A DNA stretch of 64,000 nucleotides from Zelonia costaricensis (GCA_030849075.1 JASAOO010003450.1:1-64000), one strand, 5' to 3'; positions 25,371 to 36,317 are shown, counted from the first letter of the stretch. Numbers and translations are program-made. The notes: generated by a model from the sequence alone, not told the origin.

Positions 25371-28300
25371 CTACCAGGGCCACAAGTACCGGATGCGGAG
25401 CCACAAAGCGTGCACCGCGGCACCCCACCGGTACCCGCTGACGTGGTGCAGTCGCTGATTGTAGTAGTAGCCCTCCCCGTACGCGACCACCTTGTCGCTG
25501 TAGTCGGCGGAAAGCCGGTTCCACGGCTCCACAAGCTGCGTCGATGTGCGGGCAAACCGCGACATGTACGTGTGCTGCCGCTCAGCGGTCTTCACCGCCG
25601 CCTCGACCGCCGATGTGTTGCGGATGAAGTCCGCCTCTGAGAAGGGGAAGCGCCGCGCGGGTGCCTCCTCGACCAGGTCATAGACGTAGCCCAGCCGACG
25701 ACTCAGGTCCTGCAGGAGCTGCACACCGTCCTGCTCCATCTGCCGCCGCGCGCGCCGGGTCGGCGCTGCAACAGGCGATGACGCGCTGCCGACGCTCTGG
25801 AGCTGCGGGCCGTGCTTCTTCCGGAAGCGAATAAGCTCCGCGACGCACTCGAGGTCGGCCGCGGGGTACACGGCCCCCTCGTACGCGTACGGGTACACGC
25901 GGCGGCTGTGCCGGTGCACGCGGCGGACGAGATAGCCCGCGCACCAGAGCAGCTGATCGAGCGCCTGCGCCGTGCGACCCTCGCTGACGGCCACGGCGGC
26001 GTTCCAGCGGTTAAGCCGCGCGAAGAGCTCCTGGCGCCCCTCCACCGACGCGTAGCGGAACGGCGAGCGGGTGTTGAGTGCGAAGAGGGGCCCCTCGCCG
26101 ACCAGGCGGTTCTTCTCGCGCTGCCACTGCGCCGTTAGGTGGTGCTCCGTCCAGACGGACGGCGCGAGGGGGCCGAGCACGGACTCAGCGAGCTGCGACG
26201 CAATGGGCCGCAGGTGGCGATTGCCGCGGTCCGCCGCCTCAAGAACGATGAGCGAGAAGCCCTCCGGCATGCCGGACTCCAAAGCGACGCCGAGAAGCTG
26301 GCCGGCCAGGAAGAACTCGCGCAGCGCCGCCGCCTTCGCAAACGCGTCCACAAACGGCGAGACGGACGTCTCGGCTGCCGTCTTGGCCGAGTGCGCCGGC
26401 ATCGGTGGCGCGGCCGCCGCCGCCGCCTTGTTCCCGCGACGGCCCGCGGCAAGCGGCCTCTCCACCATCTGCACCTGCTGCTCCATCCCCGCCAACTGCG
26501 CTTCGAGGGCTGTGCGCGTGAAGGGGAAGAGGACGGCGTTGTAGACCGCGTTGAGCGCCGTCGCCACGACGGTCCACCGCGACGCGTTCAGGTAGTCGTG
26601 AACGTCGGCCGCGTACAGCAGCGGCTGCAGGTCGGCGTTCTCCAGCGTCTGCTGCTTCACCCGGCGGAGGGTGCGCAGGCGGGACTTGCGCGGCGGCGCG
26701 TCGTCCAGCGCGGTCGCGGTGCGCCCGCCTACGTCGATGAAGGGCGACGCGACCGGCTTCAACCCCGCCCGGCCTGCTCCGTAGGTGCCGCTTCGCAGCA
26801 GCTCTGCTGTTGGCTCGAGGGCGTGAATGTGTTGTGCGGCGAAGCGGAGTAGTCGCGCTGCGTACGCCTCAACCGTGTCATCCAGCAGCGGCAGAAGTTG
26901 CGGAGCGTCGCCGAAGAAGTGCGGCGTGGCGGCGACGGCGACCTCGCGCAGCTTCGGCAGCGAGAGGAGCGGGGCGCCGGTGTCTGGGTTGCGCGCGCGG
27001 AGGAGAAAGGAGCTCAGCACAAACGGGTCTGTGCGACGCACCGAGTAGGAAGTCGTGTCGATCATGTGCACCAGCGGAAAGTCCCTTTTCCAGCGCTTCA
27101 TCGCGGCCAGGCACACCATAAACAGGGCGTGCACATCCACGACAACGGTGGCTGTGGGGGACGAGCGGAGCGAGCCACCAGGACTGGCCTTGGCTCCAGG
27201 TGTGTCAAGGTTCGCACGATCCGAGTTCTGCAAAGGCGCGATTTCGCTGAGGTCCTCGGCCAGCGTCGCAAAGAGGTCGAAGGGGGCCATGTCCCAGTGG
27301 TGTAAGCGGCGCGCGAAGTCGCTCGAGTTGACGGCAGTGCCGGTCAGCGCGTCGGCTGCCGCCCAGCTGCTGACGCCAAGAAGAAGCAGCGCCTCTGTCG
27401 ACACAAATGGCGAGTCCGCAACACTCGTGAGGCGGCGCATCGTGCTTTCTTCCGCCGTCGCAGCCGCCGCGTCGCTGTCGCCGTCTCCGCGGCGAGCCTG
27501 GGACGCGGCGGCGGTGGCGGCCTCCTGCACCTCCTCCAGCATCGTTGACGCCGCCCAGCCCACGGTGACCTCTTCAGACAGCCGCCCCAACGCCTGCGTC
27601 GTCGCGTTGCCCGAGGACGGTGTGGTGCGCTCTGTCGCGTCACGGCCAGCGGCCGCCTGCAGAAGCGCCGCAGCCGTCTGCACGCGCCGCTGAAGCAAGC
27701 TAGCAACGCGCAGCGACATGCGCAGCGCGAGCGAGGCGTACAGGTGGCTCAAGTCGTGACGGTGCGTGTGCAGCAGGTGCAAGTAGCTCAAGGAAACGAG
27801 CGTCTGCTGCAGCAGCTCGAAGACATCCTCCGAGTTGGGCATCGCGAGCTGCCGGCGCCCGCCCGTGTGCTTCGCCCAACCCGGGCCAGGGCAACTCAGC
27901 AGCGTGTGGTGGCCGTTGCTGAGAACCGTGAAGAGCTCCGTGTGATGCTCGCGACACGTCGCCGGCAGCGGCACACCCGTAACGGTTGACAGCCGCAGCG
28001 TGGGGCTCGCCAGCGCCTCCGACATCCGCCCGTCCGCTACCGCGGCGTAGATGGATGCGGTGTCGAGGTCGCAGAAGTAGCCAAGGCGGCGGAGCACAAC
28101 CAGCAGCTCGCACTCGGCCTCCCGCGCGTCGCGCTGCACGCCCTTGAAGCCCGAGAGCAGCAGGTTCGCCTTCAGCACACGCCGCTTGAGACGGTCCGTT
28201 ATTGGGGTGTCGCGGCGGCCGCCGCCGGAGAACTGCGCGTGCGCCTCGCGAAACACGTCCACCTCCTCCGGCTCCTCGTCGCTCGAGTGCACGTTTTCGT

Positions 28301-30398
28301 TGGTGACCGCCACGAGGGTGGAGACGCTCTGCTTCGTCATGAAAGGGTCATCAATTTCGCTGAAGGCGTGGTCGACGGCGTAGTACTGCTCAAAGCGCAG
28401 CAAGCGCGCCGCGTCGGCCTCGTCCGGGAACGCAGTCGCCGTCCCGGCCGGCGTAGACGAGTCGGCGGGGTGGGGCGGGTCGGCGCTGCGGCGCCGCGGA
28501 CGGCGGGGGCGGCGGCGCAGCAGTAGTTCGCGCCAGAGGTGCGTCGGTGCGTCCTGCATAGAGCGCAGCAGCAGCGCCATCGCCGCCTTGCTGTGCTGAC
28601 GGGCGAAGAGGCCGTGCTCGCGCAGCGTGGCCACTGCGCCAGCGGCGTGGCGAGAGCCGAGGCTCACAGCGGCATGCAGGTGCAATAGGCCGCGCACAAC
28701 CGAGCTTGGCGACGATTCCGCCCCCGTCGTCGTCTGACTCGATGACGTCGGGGACGGCGCCTGCGACGTGAGGTGCAGCACACCGACCACGTACTCCAGC
28801 TCTGCGCGGAGCCACTGCGGGGGCTGGCTGGCACGCCTCGCCGCCTCACCGCTCTCGAGAAAGGCTGCCGCAAAGGTCACGAAAGAGGCGGGGTCGAAGT
28901 CGTCGCCGAGGGTGCCTGCTGTGGGCACCTGCGCGTAGACGAGCATCCCCTCCTCGCGCTCCGCATCATAGACGGCGAAGAGAACGGCAAACACTTGCGC
29001 AAACGTCGGGGCGCGACCTGAGACGCGCCGCTGCATCGCCATCTCGCGGAGTCCGCTGCGCCAGACGTCTGCTGCTGCCTTGCTCAGTCGAGTCCCAGGG
29101 GCAGCCGCCGCGTCACTCGACGCGTCCTCGTCCTCGCCGGGCGACGCCTGCCCTGGCAGTGCAGCGGTGCAGGCGTGCTTGTTGTGCAGGCGGCGCAGTT
29201 GAGCTGCGCGGGGGTCACTTGCTAGGTGCGAGCCGAGGTGCTGCAGCGTCGCCCAGGCAGCCGCGACCTTGCTACAGGAAACGGTCCTGGAGTCGAGTCC
29301 AGCTGCTGCCGGTGTCGTGTGCCGCACGCCCTCCAGGGCGACCTGCTGTGCGTGCCGCGCTGCCAGCCCGCGACGATTTTGGTTCTTCGCGGATGAATTG
29401 CGGGCCGGCGCGCCCCTCCTCTGCGAGTGCCCCGCCTCCTCCTCCTCTGCAGCGCGTTGCCGCGCGGCGCGGTCCATCAGAAACTGCTGGTAGCGGCGCT
29501 TGAAGTGGATGTGCTTCTCGTACGCCTCCTGGCGAGTCGCGCGCAGCTCCTCGAGACTCACGTTCAGCTCTAGCTGTGCTGCCGCCACCTGCGCGTCAAA
29601 GCGGGCAAGCCGCTCGTGGTACAGCAGCTTCTCCTGCAGAAGGTGCTGCGTGTGCACTCGCACGGCCGCCGCGTCGCTGTCCACCACAACCTGCGGGATG
29701 CTGTACTGCAGCGCCGCACCAAACCGCACCGTGCGAGCTGTCACGCCAAAGTCGGCGAAGGGCACCCGCGCCGTGGGGGCCGTGCTTTTGGCGAGTTTGT
29801 GTGCCAGCATCAGCTCGCCCGGCGGGTGCACCGCCTTCAAGCCGGCAATGTACCGCTCCGCCGCTCGAACCGCGGGGCCGACAGCTTCCGTGCGCACCAG
29901 CGACCAGGCGGCGGGGCGTTGCAGACGCCGCAGCGCAGCCCAGCGCGGCTCGCCGTAGAGGATCTCCAGCTGCGTCGGGTGCATGGCGTAGAACAGCGTG
30001 CGCGACGCGGACTTGGACGTCGGGCAAACCCCTGCCGCCGTCTCCGACCCCGCAAAACGCAGCACCTCCACCAGGCGCATGAGGTCGCCGCTGCTGTCCG
30101 CCGACACCTGCAGCGGCACCCCCGCGTGCGTGAGCAGCATCCAGTGCTCGGAGGTGTTGAGCACGCGCTGGCCGGAGGTGTAGTCAGGCGGCAGTGGAAG
30201 GTCGAGCTGCGGCACCCACGGCCACGCGCTGTCCTCCTGGACACCGAAAAGAGTGCGCTCCGTCCGCTGCGCCGACCCTGCGATCGCGACACAGACAGCA
30301 AGGCCGAGGAGCAGCTGCGCGAGACACGGAGGACGAGCGCGCGGCGAGCGGCGTCGCTGCAGCGACCCGGTTGAGGCGCTGTCGAGTGCCGCAGCCAT
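25371..30398 (-). CDS. very large secretory-pathway protein with weak SEL1-like repeats (Hrd3/SEL1L candidate)
   Basis: The 1675-residue product begins with a basic stretch and a hydrophobic segment (about 26-42, LAQLLLGLAVCVAIAGS) that acts as signal peptide or anchor, so most of the protein should be lumenal or secreted. At about 562-590 (GLLHLHAAVSLGSRHAAGAVATLREHG) and about 735-765 (LLLSGFKGVQRDAREAECEL) I see stretches that fit the SEL1 repeat pattern of G..hL..AA..G...A and L.G..GV.rD...A. Together with the signal peptide this resembles Hrd3/SEL1L, the lumenal partner of the Hrd1 ubiquitin ligase in ER-associated degradation. The evidence is weak: most of the protein is unassigned, and it is about twice the length of SEL1L, with Ala/Ser/Thr-rich inserts. 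The end (ALWLRIRYLWPW) is hydrophobic but short. The start is supported by a CAG acceptor 21 nt upstream. Confidence 0.78.
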   Translation of the reverse strand: MAAALDSASTGSLQRRRSPRARPPCLAQLLLGLAVCVAIAGSAQRTERTLFGVQEDSAWPWVPQLDLPLPPDYTSGQRVLNTSEHWMLLTHAGVPLQVSADSSGDLMRLVEVLRFAGSETAAGVCPTSKSASRTLFYAMHPTQLEILYGEPRWAALRRLQRPAAWSLVRTEAVGPAVRAAERYIAGLKAVHPPGELMLAHKLAKSTAPTARVPFADFGVTARTVRFGAALQYSIPQVVVDSDAAAVRVHTQHLLQEKLLYHERLARFDAQVAAAQLELNVSLEELRATRQEAYEKHIHFKRRYQQFLMDRAARQRAAEEEEAGHSQRRGAPARNSSAKNQNRRGLAARHAQQVALEGVRHTTPAAAGLDSRTVSCSKVAAAWATLQHLGSHLASDPRAAQLRRLHNKHACTAALPGQASPGEDEDASSDAAAAPGTRLSKAAADVWRSGLREMAMQRRVSGRAPTFAQVFAVLFAVYDAEREEGMLVYAQVPTAGTLGDDFDPASFVTFAAAFLESGEAARRASQPPQWLRAELEYVVGVLHLTSQAPSPTSSSQTTTGAESSPSSVVRGLLHLHAAVSLGSRHAAGAVATLREHGLFARQHSKAAMALLLRSMQDAPTHLWRELLLRRRPRRPRRRSADPPHPADSSTPAGTATAFPDEADAARLLRFEQYYAVDHAFSEIDDPFMTKQSVSTLVAVTNENVHSSDEEPEEVDVFREAHAQFSGGGRRDTPITDRLKRRVLKANLLLSGFKGVQRDAREAECELLVVLRRLGYFCDLDTASIYAAVADGRMSEALASPTLRLSTVTGVPLPATCREHHTELFTVLSNGHHTLLSCPGPGWAKHTGGRRQLAMPNSEDVFELLQQTLVSLSYLHLLHTHRHDLSHLYASLALRMSLRVASLLQRRVQTAAALLQAAAGRDATERTTPSSGNATTQALGRLSEEVTVGWAASTMLEEVQEAATAAASQARRGDGDSDAAAATAEESTMRRLTSVADSPFVSTEALLLLGVSSWAAADALTGTAVNSSDFARRLHHWDMAPFDLFATLAEDLSEIAPLQNSDRANLDTPGAKASPGGSLRSSPTATVVVDVHALFMVCLAAMKRWKRDFPLVHMIDTTSYSVRRTDPFVLSSFLLRARNPDTGAPLLSLPKLREVAVAATPHFFGDAPQLLPLLDDTVEAYAARLLRFAAQHIHALEPTAELLRSGTYGAGRAGLKPVASPFIDVGGRTATALDDAPPRKSRLRTLRRVKQQTLENADLQPLLYAADVHDYLNASRWTVVATALNAVYNAVLFPFTRTALEAQLAGMEQQVQMVERPLAAGRRGNKAAAAAAPPMPAHSAKTAAETSVSPFVDAFAKAAALREFFLAGQLLGVALESGMPEGFSLIVLEAADRGNRHLRPIASQLAESVLGPLAPSVWTEHHLTAQWQREKNRLVGEGPLFALNTRSPFRYASVEGRQELFARLNRWNAAVAVSEGRTAQALDQLLWCAGYLVRRVHRHSRRVYPYAYEGAVYPAADLECVAELIRFRKKHGPQLQSVGSASSPVAAPTRRARRQMEQDGVQLLQDLSRRLGYVYDLVEEAPARRFPFSEADFIRNTSAVEAAVKTAERQHTYMSRFARTSTQLVEPWNRLSADYSDKVVAYGEGYYYNQRLHHVSGYRWGAAVHALWLRIRYLWPW

Positions 30399-30419
30399 CG
30401 TACTCGGGTGAGAAGGGCG

Positions 30420-30455
30420 CTGGCAAAAAAAAAAAAAAGAAGGAGGAAGGAACGG
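30420..30455 (-). promoter_or_regulatory. predicted trans-splice acceptor, SEL1-like giant
   Basis: A near-perfect T/C tract on the minus strand (about 30425-30455) is followed directly by CAG at 30420-30421, 21 nt before the ATG. Confidence 0.65.
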
Positions 30456-31357
30456 ATATGGTGGAGAGCAGTGCCGGGGAGCGGGCGCGAGTGCGGACTC
30501 AAGGGCACAAGACGATGTGGGATGATGAGGGGAGGGGAGGGGGGAGGGAAGGAGGAGTACTCCGTATCACCTGGACTCGGTGCAGGGCACGTAGGAGCCT
30601 GCACCGGAACGTCCGCGTAGGGGACGAGGGGGGGAGGGCACGGGGAGTGACGGATGGAGCGGAAGAGAGAAGGAAGAGGAGCGTGGTCTCGCACAGACCA
30701 GCGTTGCCCCGAGCGTGGTGGTAGTGGGCCTGCGAGACGAGCACCCCCTCTGAAGACCCTGTTCCGTCGTCGACACGTGCGAGGGGGGAGGGGAGGGGGC
30801 GGAGGTGATGGGATGCCGGGAGTGCAGGAGGAGGTGTGACGAGAGCGGCGTTGAGGGAGTCGGCGAGGGAGAGTCGGAGAGATGCACACATGCACACGCA
30901 CCGGTGTCTATCAAAGGAATGCAGTCGTCGAAAGAGCTGCATAGCAGGACTGCTGGAAATCGCGCTCCTCCGTCGTGCCTGCCGGCTGTCACTGGAGAAG
31001 GACAGGGTGCCTTCTCTGAACCGCCCCTGCTCATCACGGCGCTGCTCGCTTCCGTGCCGGCAGACATGGCCGGCATGTGCAGTGCCGCGCCCAGCTGCAG
31101 GTGCGTGGCAACATCGGTTGTGTTGATGCGCCCACGTGCCGCGGTGTTTGCACGTCGAGCCCGTCCCCCCTCAGTACTCTGCTGGTGTTTCGAAGATGCT
31201 GCGGAAAAAAGAGGGAGGCAAGGGAGTGACGGAGGGAGGCGGGCCAGCAGCCACGCACCTCTCCTCCGTGTTACTCACAGAACACAGGAAAGCACGTGAG
31301 CCGCGTTGATGCTGGCGATGTGGTGGGGCAGGAGACGGGGAAGTGAACTGACGTCTG

Positions 31358-31402
31358 CGTGTGTGTCTGTTTGTGTGCGTGTGTGTGTCTGTGTGTATGC
31401 GG
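31358..31402. repeat. GT microsatellite
   Basis: Imperfect GT repeat. Confidence 0.75.
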
Positions 31403-32028
31403 GTGTGCGTCAGCGCCCGCCGAGTCAAAGCCGCTTTTGTGTTGCCGCACGTGGGTTCTCCGACTGCGTGGCAGTCGCACAAAAGAAGACTAACCGAAAC
31501 CGTGAAACGACAGCCCCAGCAAAGCGGACCTAGAGGAAGCACGAGACGCACAGACGAGAAAGCAAAGCAGACTGACGGTGTGAGCGATGCAGCCTGCGAC
31601 TCCGCAACGTGTTGACGAACCATGCAACACGACGCAGACTCGTCAACCTCTATAAACCATACACAGATTCACACACACACGCGCGGTTACGCACACGCAC
31701 GAGACGCACAGACGCGTACATAAGCACATGAGAAAAAAGAGGAAAAAGAACGACAGAGGAGGGGAGGAGCGAGGTGGTAGGGTGCCCACGTCGCGCGCCG
31801 ACTTGGCTTTCTATACAGGCGTCTTATCATACATCCGTGTAGTGTAGCACTCTCTCCACTACGCGCGCTCGCCTGCTCGTCTCCCTCCCCCCTCCCCTCA
31901 CCTCGCTCTCTGCCGCGCCTCACCCATCAACGTCCCCCCCCCCCCCAGAGAGAACCTGGCCGTGACACCGAAGGGGGGGGGGGAAGGCAAGCGAGCAGAA
32001 GAAGAAAAAAAAGGCGGGAGGTGGGATG

Positions 32029-32046
32029 CGGGGGGGGGGGGGGGGA
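32029..32046. repeat. poly-G run
   Basis: About 16 or more consecutive G on the plus strand, close to another G run at about 31974-31984. Confidence 0.8.
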
Positions 32047-32381
32047 GGAGGCGAGAAGGCGCACAGCGCGCACCAAACGCACACACACGCGCCGAAAACG
32101 AAAGCATGAGGAGCAGGCTACTCGCACACACAAGGTGCGGCGCGCCAACGCACAACCTTGACGAGGCAGAAGGCTGGTATCCGCGAACTGCCGTCGTTGC
32201 AGCGCCAACGCAAACACCCACGCAAAGCGTATTTCCCGTTACACGTGCCGCTGGACCAGCACACGCGCCATCAGAGCTCATTCAACAAACGTGCCCCCAC
32301 ACAGAACGCAAGCGATACTGCGTCGCACACCAGCTGCGCGTGCCGTCACACTGCCATTCCCTGGTCCACCCATCGCCTGCT

Positions 32382-35300
32382 CTAGATGACCGATACGGCG
32401 GGCCCCACGGTCGGGGTCGGCGCAGCGGCGGCAGCCTCCATGTCGAAGAGGATCTGCTTCATCGAGCGGCCCACCTGCCTGCCGGGCCGGTAGCGGCAGA
32501 GCGGGCAGCCGGTGCCCTTCATGCACTCCGCCTCGTAGTCGCCGGCAACGAAGAAGTGCTGGCACCCCTCGCAGAGGCACACGCTGGTGTCGGAGCGCAT
32601 GAGGCGGAAGTAGCGGTTCGGCACGGGCAGCGCGCCGTAGCGCGGCCGCACAATGAAGACCTCGTCGCGGCGGAAGCCCTTCAGGATGTCGGCGGAGGCG
32701 ACAAAGGGCTGGTACGCGGCGGTCGTGCGGCCGGGCCGCAGGACGTACTGCAGCTGTGTGAAGAAGGGGTCCGTGCCTTTGTTCGCCGCCGCCTTGGAGC
32801 GGCCCATGGCAACGAGCTGCTGATCAATTTCGTAGTCGATGTTGCCGTCCTCGAAGCTGATCACGTTGGCGCCGCTGTCGGCCTGCCATTCCTTCGCCTT
32901 GTCATCAGTCCCCTTCTCGCCACCCGCAGCAGCACCGGCGGCGGCAGCGGTCGGGGTGTTTGTGTGCTCGGCGTCCGCGGACTTGCGCCGGCCGACGCCC
33001 GAGACGACAATCCGCTCCGCCTCCTCGTCTGTGACGTCGTTGGCCAAGATGAACTCCACCAGCGGCAGACACTCGAAGTTGACAAAGGAGCGGACGCACG
33101 GATGGAAGCAGTTGGGACAGCGGTCGCCGGCGATGGGCAGCTGCGGAATGATCTGGTTGCAGCGGAAGCACTGGTCGAGCAGCTCATCGCGGTCCTTCAC
33201 GGCCTTGCTGCGCACAATCAGCGTCTCGACGTCGACCTGCTCCATCATCGACACGGGGAGGATGACGCCTTGCAGCTTCTCGAAAACAGAGCGCGCCGTG
33301 CGGATCATCTCCAGCCGATTCGCGATGCGGGAGAGCGTGTACAGAATGGCGCCCTTGCCCACGTTCATCGGAATGGAGGACTCGGCACACACGCCGAAGA
33401 GGTACTTGGCGGTGCGGAACAGGCTCAGCTCATTGTACGGCAGCGGCTGCGTCGTGTGTGCGTACACGCTGGCGAAGGCGTAGTAGATGTCGCCGCGGCG
33501 CACGCACTCGTTGCTGCGGCGGATGCGGGCCGCCTTCTCGGCGTCCGTCGGCTTCTCGCCGTCGTCGAACTCACCGTACTGCTCGGCGAGGTGGAGGTAG
33601 TAGAAGGCGGCGTCGCGGAACTTGCGGCACGTGACGCTGTTCGTCGCCAGCGTTTCCATTAGCCGCGTCGCCTCCTTTGGCCACTTGGCCGCCCGGAACG
33701 CCTCGAGCGCCTCGTCGAACTTGTCGTTGTCAGCCAGCCAGCTCGCCCACGGCACATACACCTCGCGGGCCAGCGAGGGCGACTTCTCCAGAATCGTGAA
33801 GGCGTTGCGCCAGTCCCCGCCGGCGACGTAGATGTGGATGAGGGCGCGGAAGTCCTGCACTTTCTCGTAGGCCTCGATCGCGTACGGGATGGCGTTGTTC
33901 TTGTGGAAGAAGTTCGCGCACTCGGTGATGAGAGTGACCTCTGACTTGGGCAGGCTGCGGCACATCTTCATGAGCTTGTCCATCTGCCCCGCCTGCCCCA
34001 TCATCCCGATGGCCTTGGCGTAGTCGCCGCAGCTCTCGTACAGGGAGGCGGCCTCGATGAAGTTCTGCGAGTCCTCGGCCCAGCGCGCCTGCTGCCGGAT
34101 GAGGTCCTTGAGCTGCTTCTCATCCGTGCAGATCTTCCGCGCGTCGTCCCACATCTTCAGGTCGCAGTACATCTCCATCGCCTTGAGCTCGTTCCCCGCC
34201 TTCAGGAACTGCCGCGCCGCGTCGTGGTACTTGCCCTGGAAGGCGAGGATGTTGCCGTAGAGAATGCTGTCCTTCGCCGTGGCCCGCGGCGACATCAACT
34301 CCGGCGCACCGCCGTTCTCGGCACCAGGCGCCGCCCCTGCCCCACCCGCCGCGGCTGCTGCCGCCGCCGCCGTGGCAGCCGCTGCCGCATCGCCCGTCGC
34401 CGCTCCGGCATCGGTGCGGGACTGCCGGCGCCGCAGCTCGAGCAGCTTGAGCAGCTCCACAAGCTTCACGTCCTGGATGTGCGTAAACGCCTTGCGGGCG
34501 ATGTCGAGCCTCAGCTGGCTCATCGCGTGCAGGCCTAGCATCTTCCAGTCGCCGTCTGTGACGCCCAGGCACGCCACGTCGTACGCGCGATCAAGGTCGC
34601 GCATTTCCACGTACCTGTACAGGGCGTGCGAGTGCGGCACGTCAAGCACCATCATGTTCGAGTAGTGCAGGTTGAAGACGTGGTTCGCCTTGAAGCCGAC
34701 GACGAGGCCGCGCACCGCTTGCTGGTACGCTGGCAGCGAGCCGTTCTTGATGTGCAGGGCGTTGTTGCCGGTCGTGAAGGCTACAAGGTCCTCCACGTCA
34801 ACGTTCCACGCCACGGCTGTCACGTTGTCCTCGGTGAAGAGCAGCTCGTTCTTCTTGCCCAGCTTCACGACGTGCAGCGTGTTGTTGCTGTCCACGACGG
34901 CAAGGCGGCCGCGCGTGCTGCTCAAGTCGGCGCTCTTCACTGGCGCCGCGCCCTTGTGCAGCAGCGTCGGGAACGGGTTGTCGACAAAGACCTTCATCAC
35001 ATGCCCGCTCTTGAGCCCAACCAGCAGAATCTCCCGCCCCTCCATCCCACCAGCCACCTTGACGAACTGCACCGCACTCTCCATGGCCCACTCGCGACGC
35101 TTGTTGCCCTGGAAGTCGTACATCGTGATGCGGCGGTCGTTGCACACGATGATCGCCTTTGTCGTCACGCACAGCAGCGAGCACTCGAGGCGGCGCCGGA
35201 TCTGCGCAATGTCCTGGTAGCGCATGTTCCGCTCGTCATCGTAGAAGAACTCGAAGACGATGATGCGCTCCTGGAACTGGACGGCGAGGCGGTCACGAAA

Positions 35301-36317
35301 GGTCGCGATCTTGCGCACGTACTCGTTGCACGGAATCACCATCTTGCGGTCCAGCGTGAGCTGGTGCACGACGAGGTTTGTCATGTCCTTGCGGTACACG
35401 TACTGGTCGTTGTAGATGGCGTGCACCGTCGTGATGGCGATGTCGATGCAGCTGATCGTGCCGTCGTTGGTGCCGCAGCAGAGCTGCTTGAAGCGCGGGC
35501 GCTGGTGGGCCGACCAGATCCAGTCGTCCGCACCGGCCACCTCGATGAGGCGGTTGCCGTCGTTGGTGAAGAGAGTCACCTTGTGGTCGCTCCCGCTGAG
35601 CAAAATGTACTCGCCGTCGTTGAAGAAGGACAGGCTGCACGGGTCAAAGTCCAGCTCGCGCTCTCGGCCAGCCGGGGCACCCGTGAGGTTGTAGAAGGAC
35701 AGCCGCTGGTCCCACGAGCCGACCACGAGCACGTCAACGCCGTTCTCGCGCAGCGGCGAGAAGCCGAGCGTCCACACCGGCGCCTGCCGCCGAATGCGCA
35801 CCTTCTCCTCGAGCCCCTTGTCGAGCAGCAGGATCGTGCCGTCCAGCAATCCAATGGCCAGCGTTTTGCCGTTCGGCGTCCACGACGCACACAGGCCCTT
35901 GGAGGGCAGCAGGTACTTGGACACCTTCGGCTGCTCCGGGGACCACAGCCCCCAGTCGATGCTGGACACGGAGGCCAGCTGCGACGTGGCGGGGTTGTGC
36001 GCGAGGGCCTGGATCGACTCCTTGTGCTGGTACTTGACGATGCCCTCGCCCTTGTGGGACCACACAATCACGATGCGGTCGGCACCGCCGCTGGCAAACC
36101 GCTTGCCATCCGCGGCGTAGTCGACGCAGTAGATGGTGTTCTGATGTCCCTTCAGCGAGTGCAGCAGCGTTCCGGTCGAAGCTGCGTACACGAGGACACG
36201 CACGCCGCACGACGCCACCACGTAGTCGCCAGACGGGCTGTAGCACAGACTGTTGATGGGCGGCCGCACTCCCTTCACCGCCTCCGCCGTCTCGGACCAC
36301 CGCACGCTGGTGCGCAT
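32382..36317 (-). CDS. IFT122: intraflagellar transport protein 122 (IFT-A subunit)
   Basis: The 1311-residue protein is a subunit of the IFT-A complex, which drives retrograde transport and membrane-protein entry in the flagellum. The N-terminal half is WD40 propeller sequence closely matching IFT122: HQNTIYCVDYAADGKRFASG near 55-80, the LWSPEQ and SKYLLPSKGLCASW region, and FDPCSLSFFNDGEYILLSG. Around residue 530-580 comes the family sequence YDVACLGVTDGDWK, then TPR helices to about 1040. An Ala/Gly-rich insert (about 632-669) is lineage-specific. The C-terminus holds two zinc-ribbon-like pairs, CxxC near 1051 with CPNC near 1066, and CxxC near 1251 with CPLC near 1273, as in human IFT122 (about 1240 residues). 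The frame upstream has no ATG, and a CAG acceptor lies 11 nt before this start. Confidence 0.95.
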   Translation of the reverse strand: MRTSVRWSETAEAVKGVRPPINSLCYSPSGDYVVASCGVRVLVYAASTGTLLHSLKGHQNTIYCVDYAADGKRFASGGADRIVIVWSHKGEGIVKYQHKESIQALAHNPATSQLASVSSIDWGLWSPEQPKVSKYLLPSKGLCASWTPNGKTLAIGLLDGTILLLDKGLEEKVRIRRQAPVWTLGFSPLRENGVDVLVVGSWDQRLSFYNLTGAPAGRERELDFDPCSLSFFNDGEYILLSGSDHKVTLFTNDGNRLIEVAGADDWIWSAHQRPRFKQLCCGTNDGTISCIDIAITTVHAIYNDQYVYRKDMTNLVVHQLTLDRKMVIPCNEYVRKIATFRDRLAVQFQERIIVFEFFYDDERNMRYQDIAQIRRRLECSLLCVTTKAIIVCNDRRITMYDFQGNKRREWAMESAVQFVKVAGGMEGREILLVGLKSGHVMKVFVDNPFPTLLHKGAAPVKSADLSSTRGRLAVVDSNNTLHVVKLGKKNELLFTEDNVTAVAWNVDVEDLVAFTTGNNALHIKNGSLPAYQQAVRGLVVGFKANHVFNLHYSNMMVLDVPHSHALYRYVEMRDLDRAYDVACLGVTDGDWKMLGLHAMSQLRLDIARKAFTHIQDVKLVELLKLLELRRRQSRTDAGAATGDAAAAATAAAAAAAAGGAGAAPGAENGGAPELMSPRATAKDSILYGNILAFQGKYHDAARQFLKAGNELKAMEMYCDLKMWDDARKICTDEKQLKDLIRQQARWAEDSQNFIEAASLYESCGDYAKAIGMMGQAGQMDKLMKMCRSLPKSEVTLITECANFFHKNNAIPYAIEAYEKVQDFRALIHIYVAGGDWRNAFTILEKSPSLAREVYVPWASWLADNDKFDEALEAFRAAKWPKEATRLMETLATNSVTCRKFRDAAFYYLHLAEQYGEFDDGEKPTDAEKAARIRRSNECVRRGDIYYAFASVYAHTTQPLPYNELSLFRTAKYLFGVCAESSIPMNVGKGAILYTLSRIANRLEMIRTARSVFEKLQGVILPVSMMEQVDVETLIVRSKAVKDRDELLDQCFRCNQIIPQLPIAGDRCPNCFHPCVRSFVNFECLPLVEFILANDVTDEEAERIVVSGVGRRKSADAEHTNTPTAAAAGAAAGGEKGTDDKAKEWQADSGANVISFEDGNIDYEIDQQLVAMGRSKAAANKGTDPFFTQLQYVLRPGRTTAAYQPFVASADILKGFRRDEVFIVRPRYGALPVPNRYFRLMRSDTSVCLCEGCQHFFVAGDYEAECMKGTGCPLCRYRPGRQVGRSMKQILFDMEAAAAAPTPTVGPAVSVI

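Larger units (their letters stand above)
30399..32381. other. intergenic between IFT122 and the SEL1-like giant
   Basis: This is 2 kb without a supported gene, presumably the IFT122 3'UTR and the next leader. It holds GT repeats (about 31358-31402), C runs (about 31935-31946), G runs (about 31974-31984 and 32029-32046) and several pyrimidine tracts. Open frames in it are Ser/Pro/Leu low-complexity. Confidence 0.55.
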
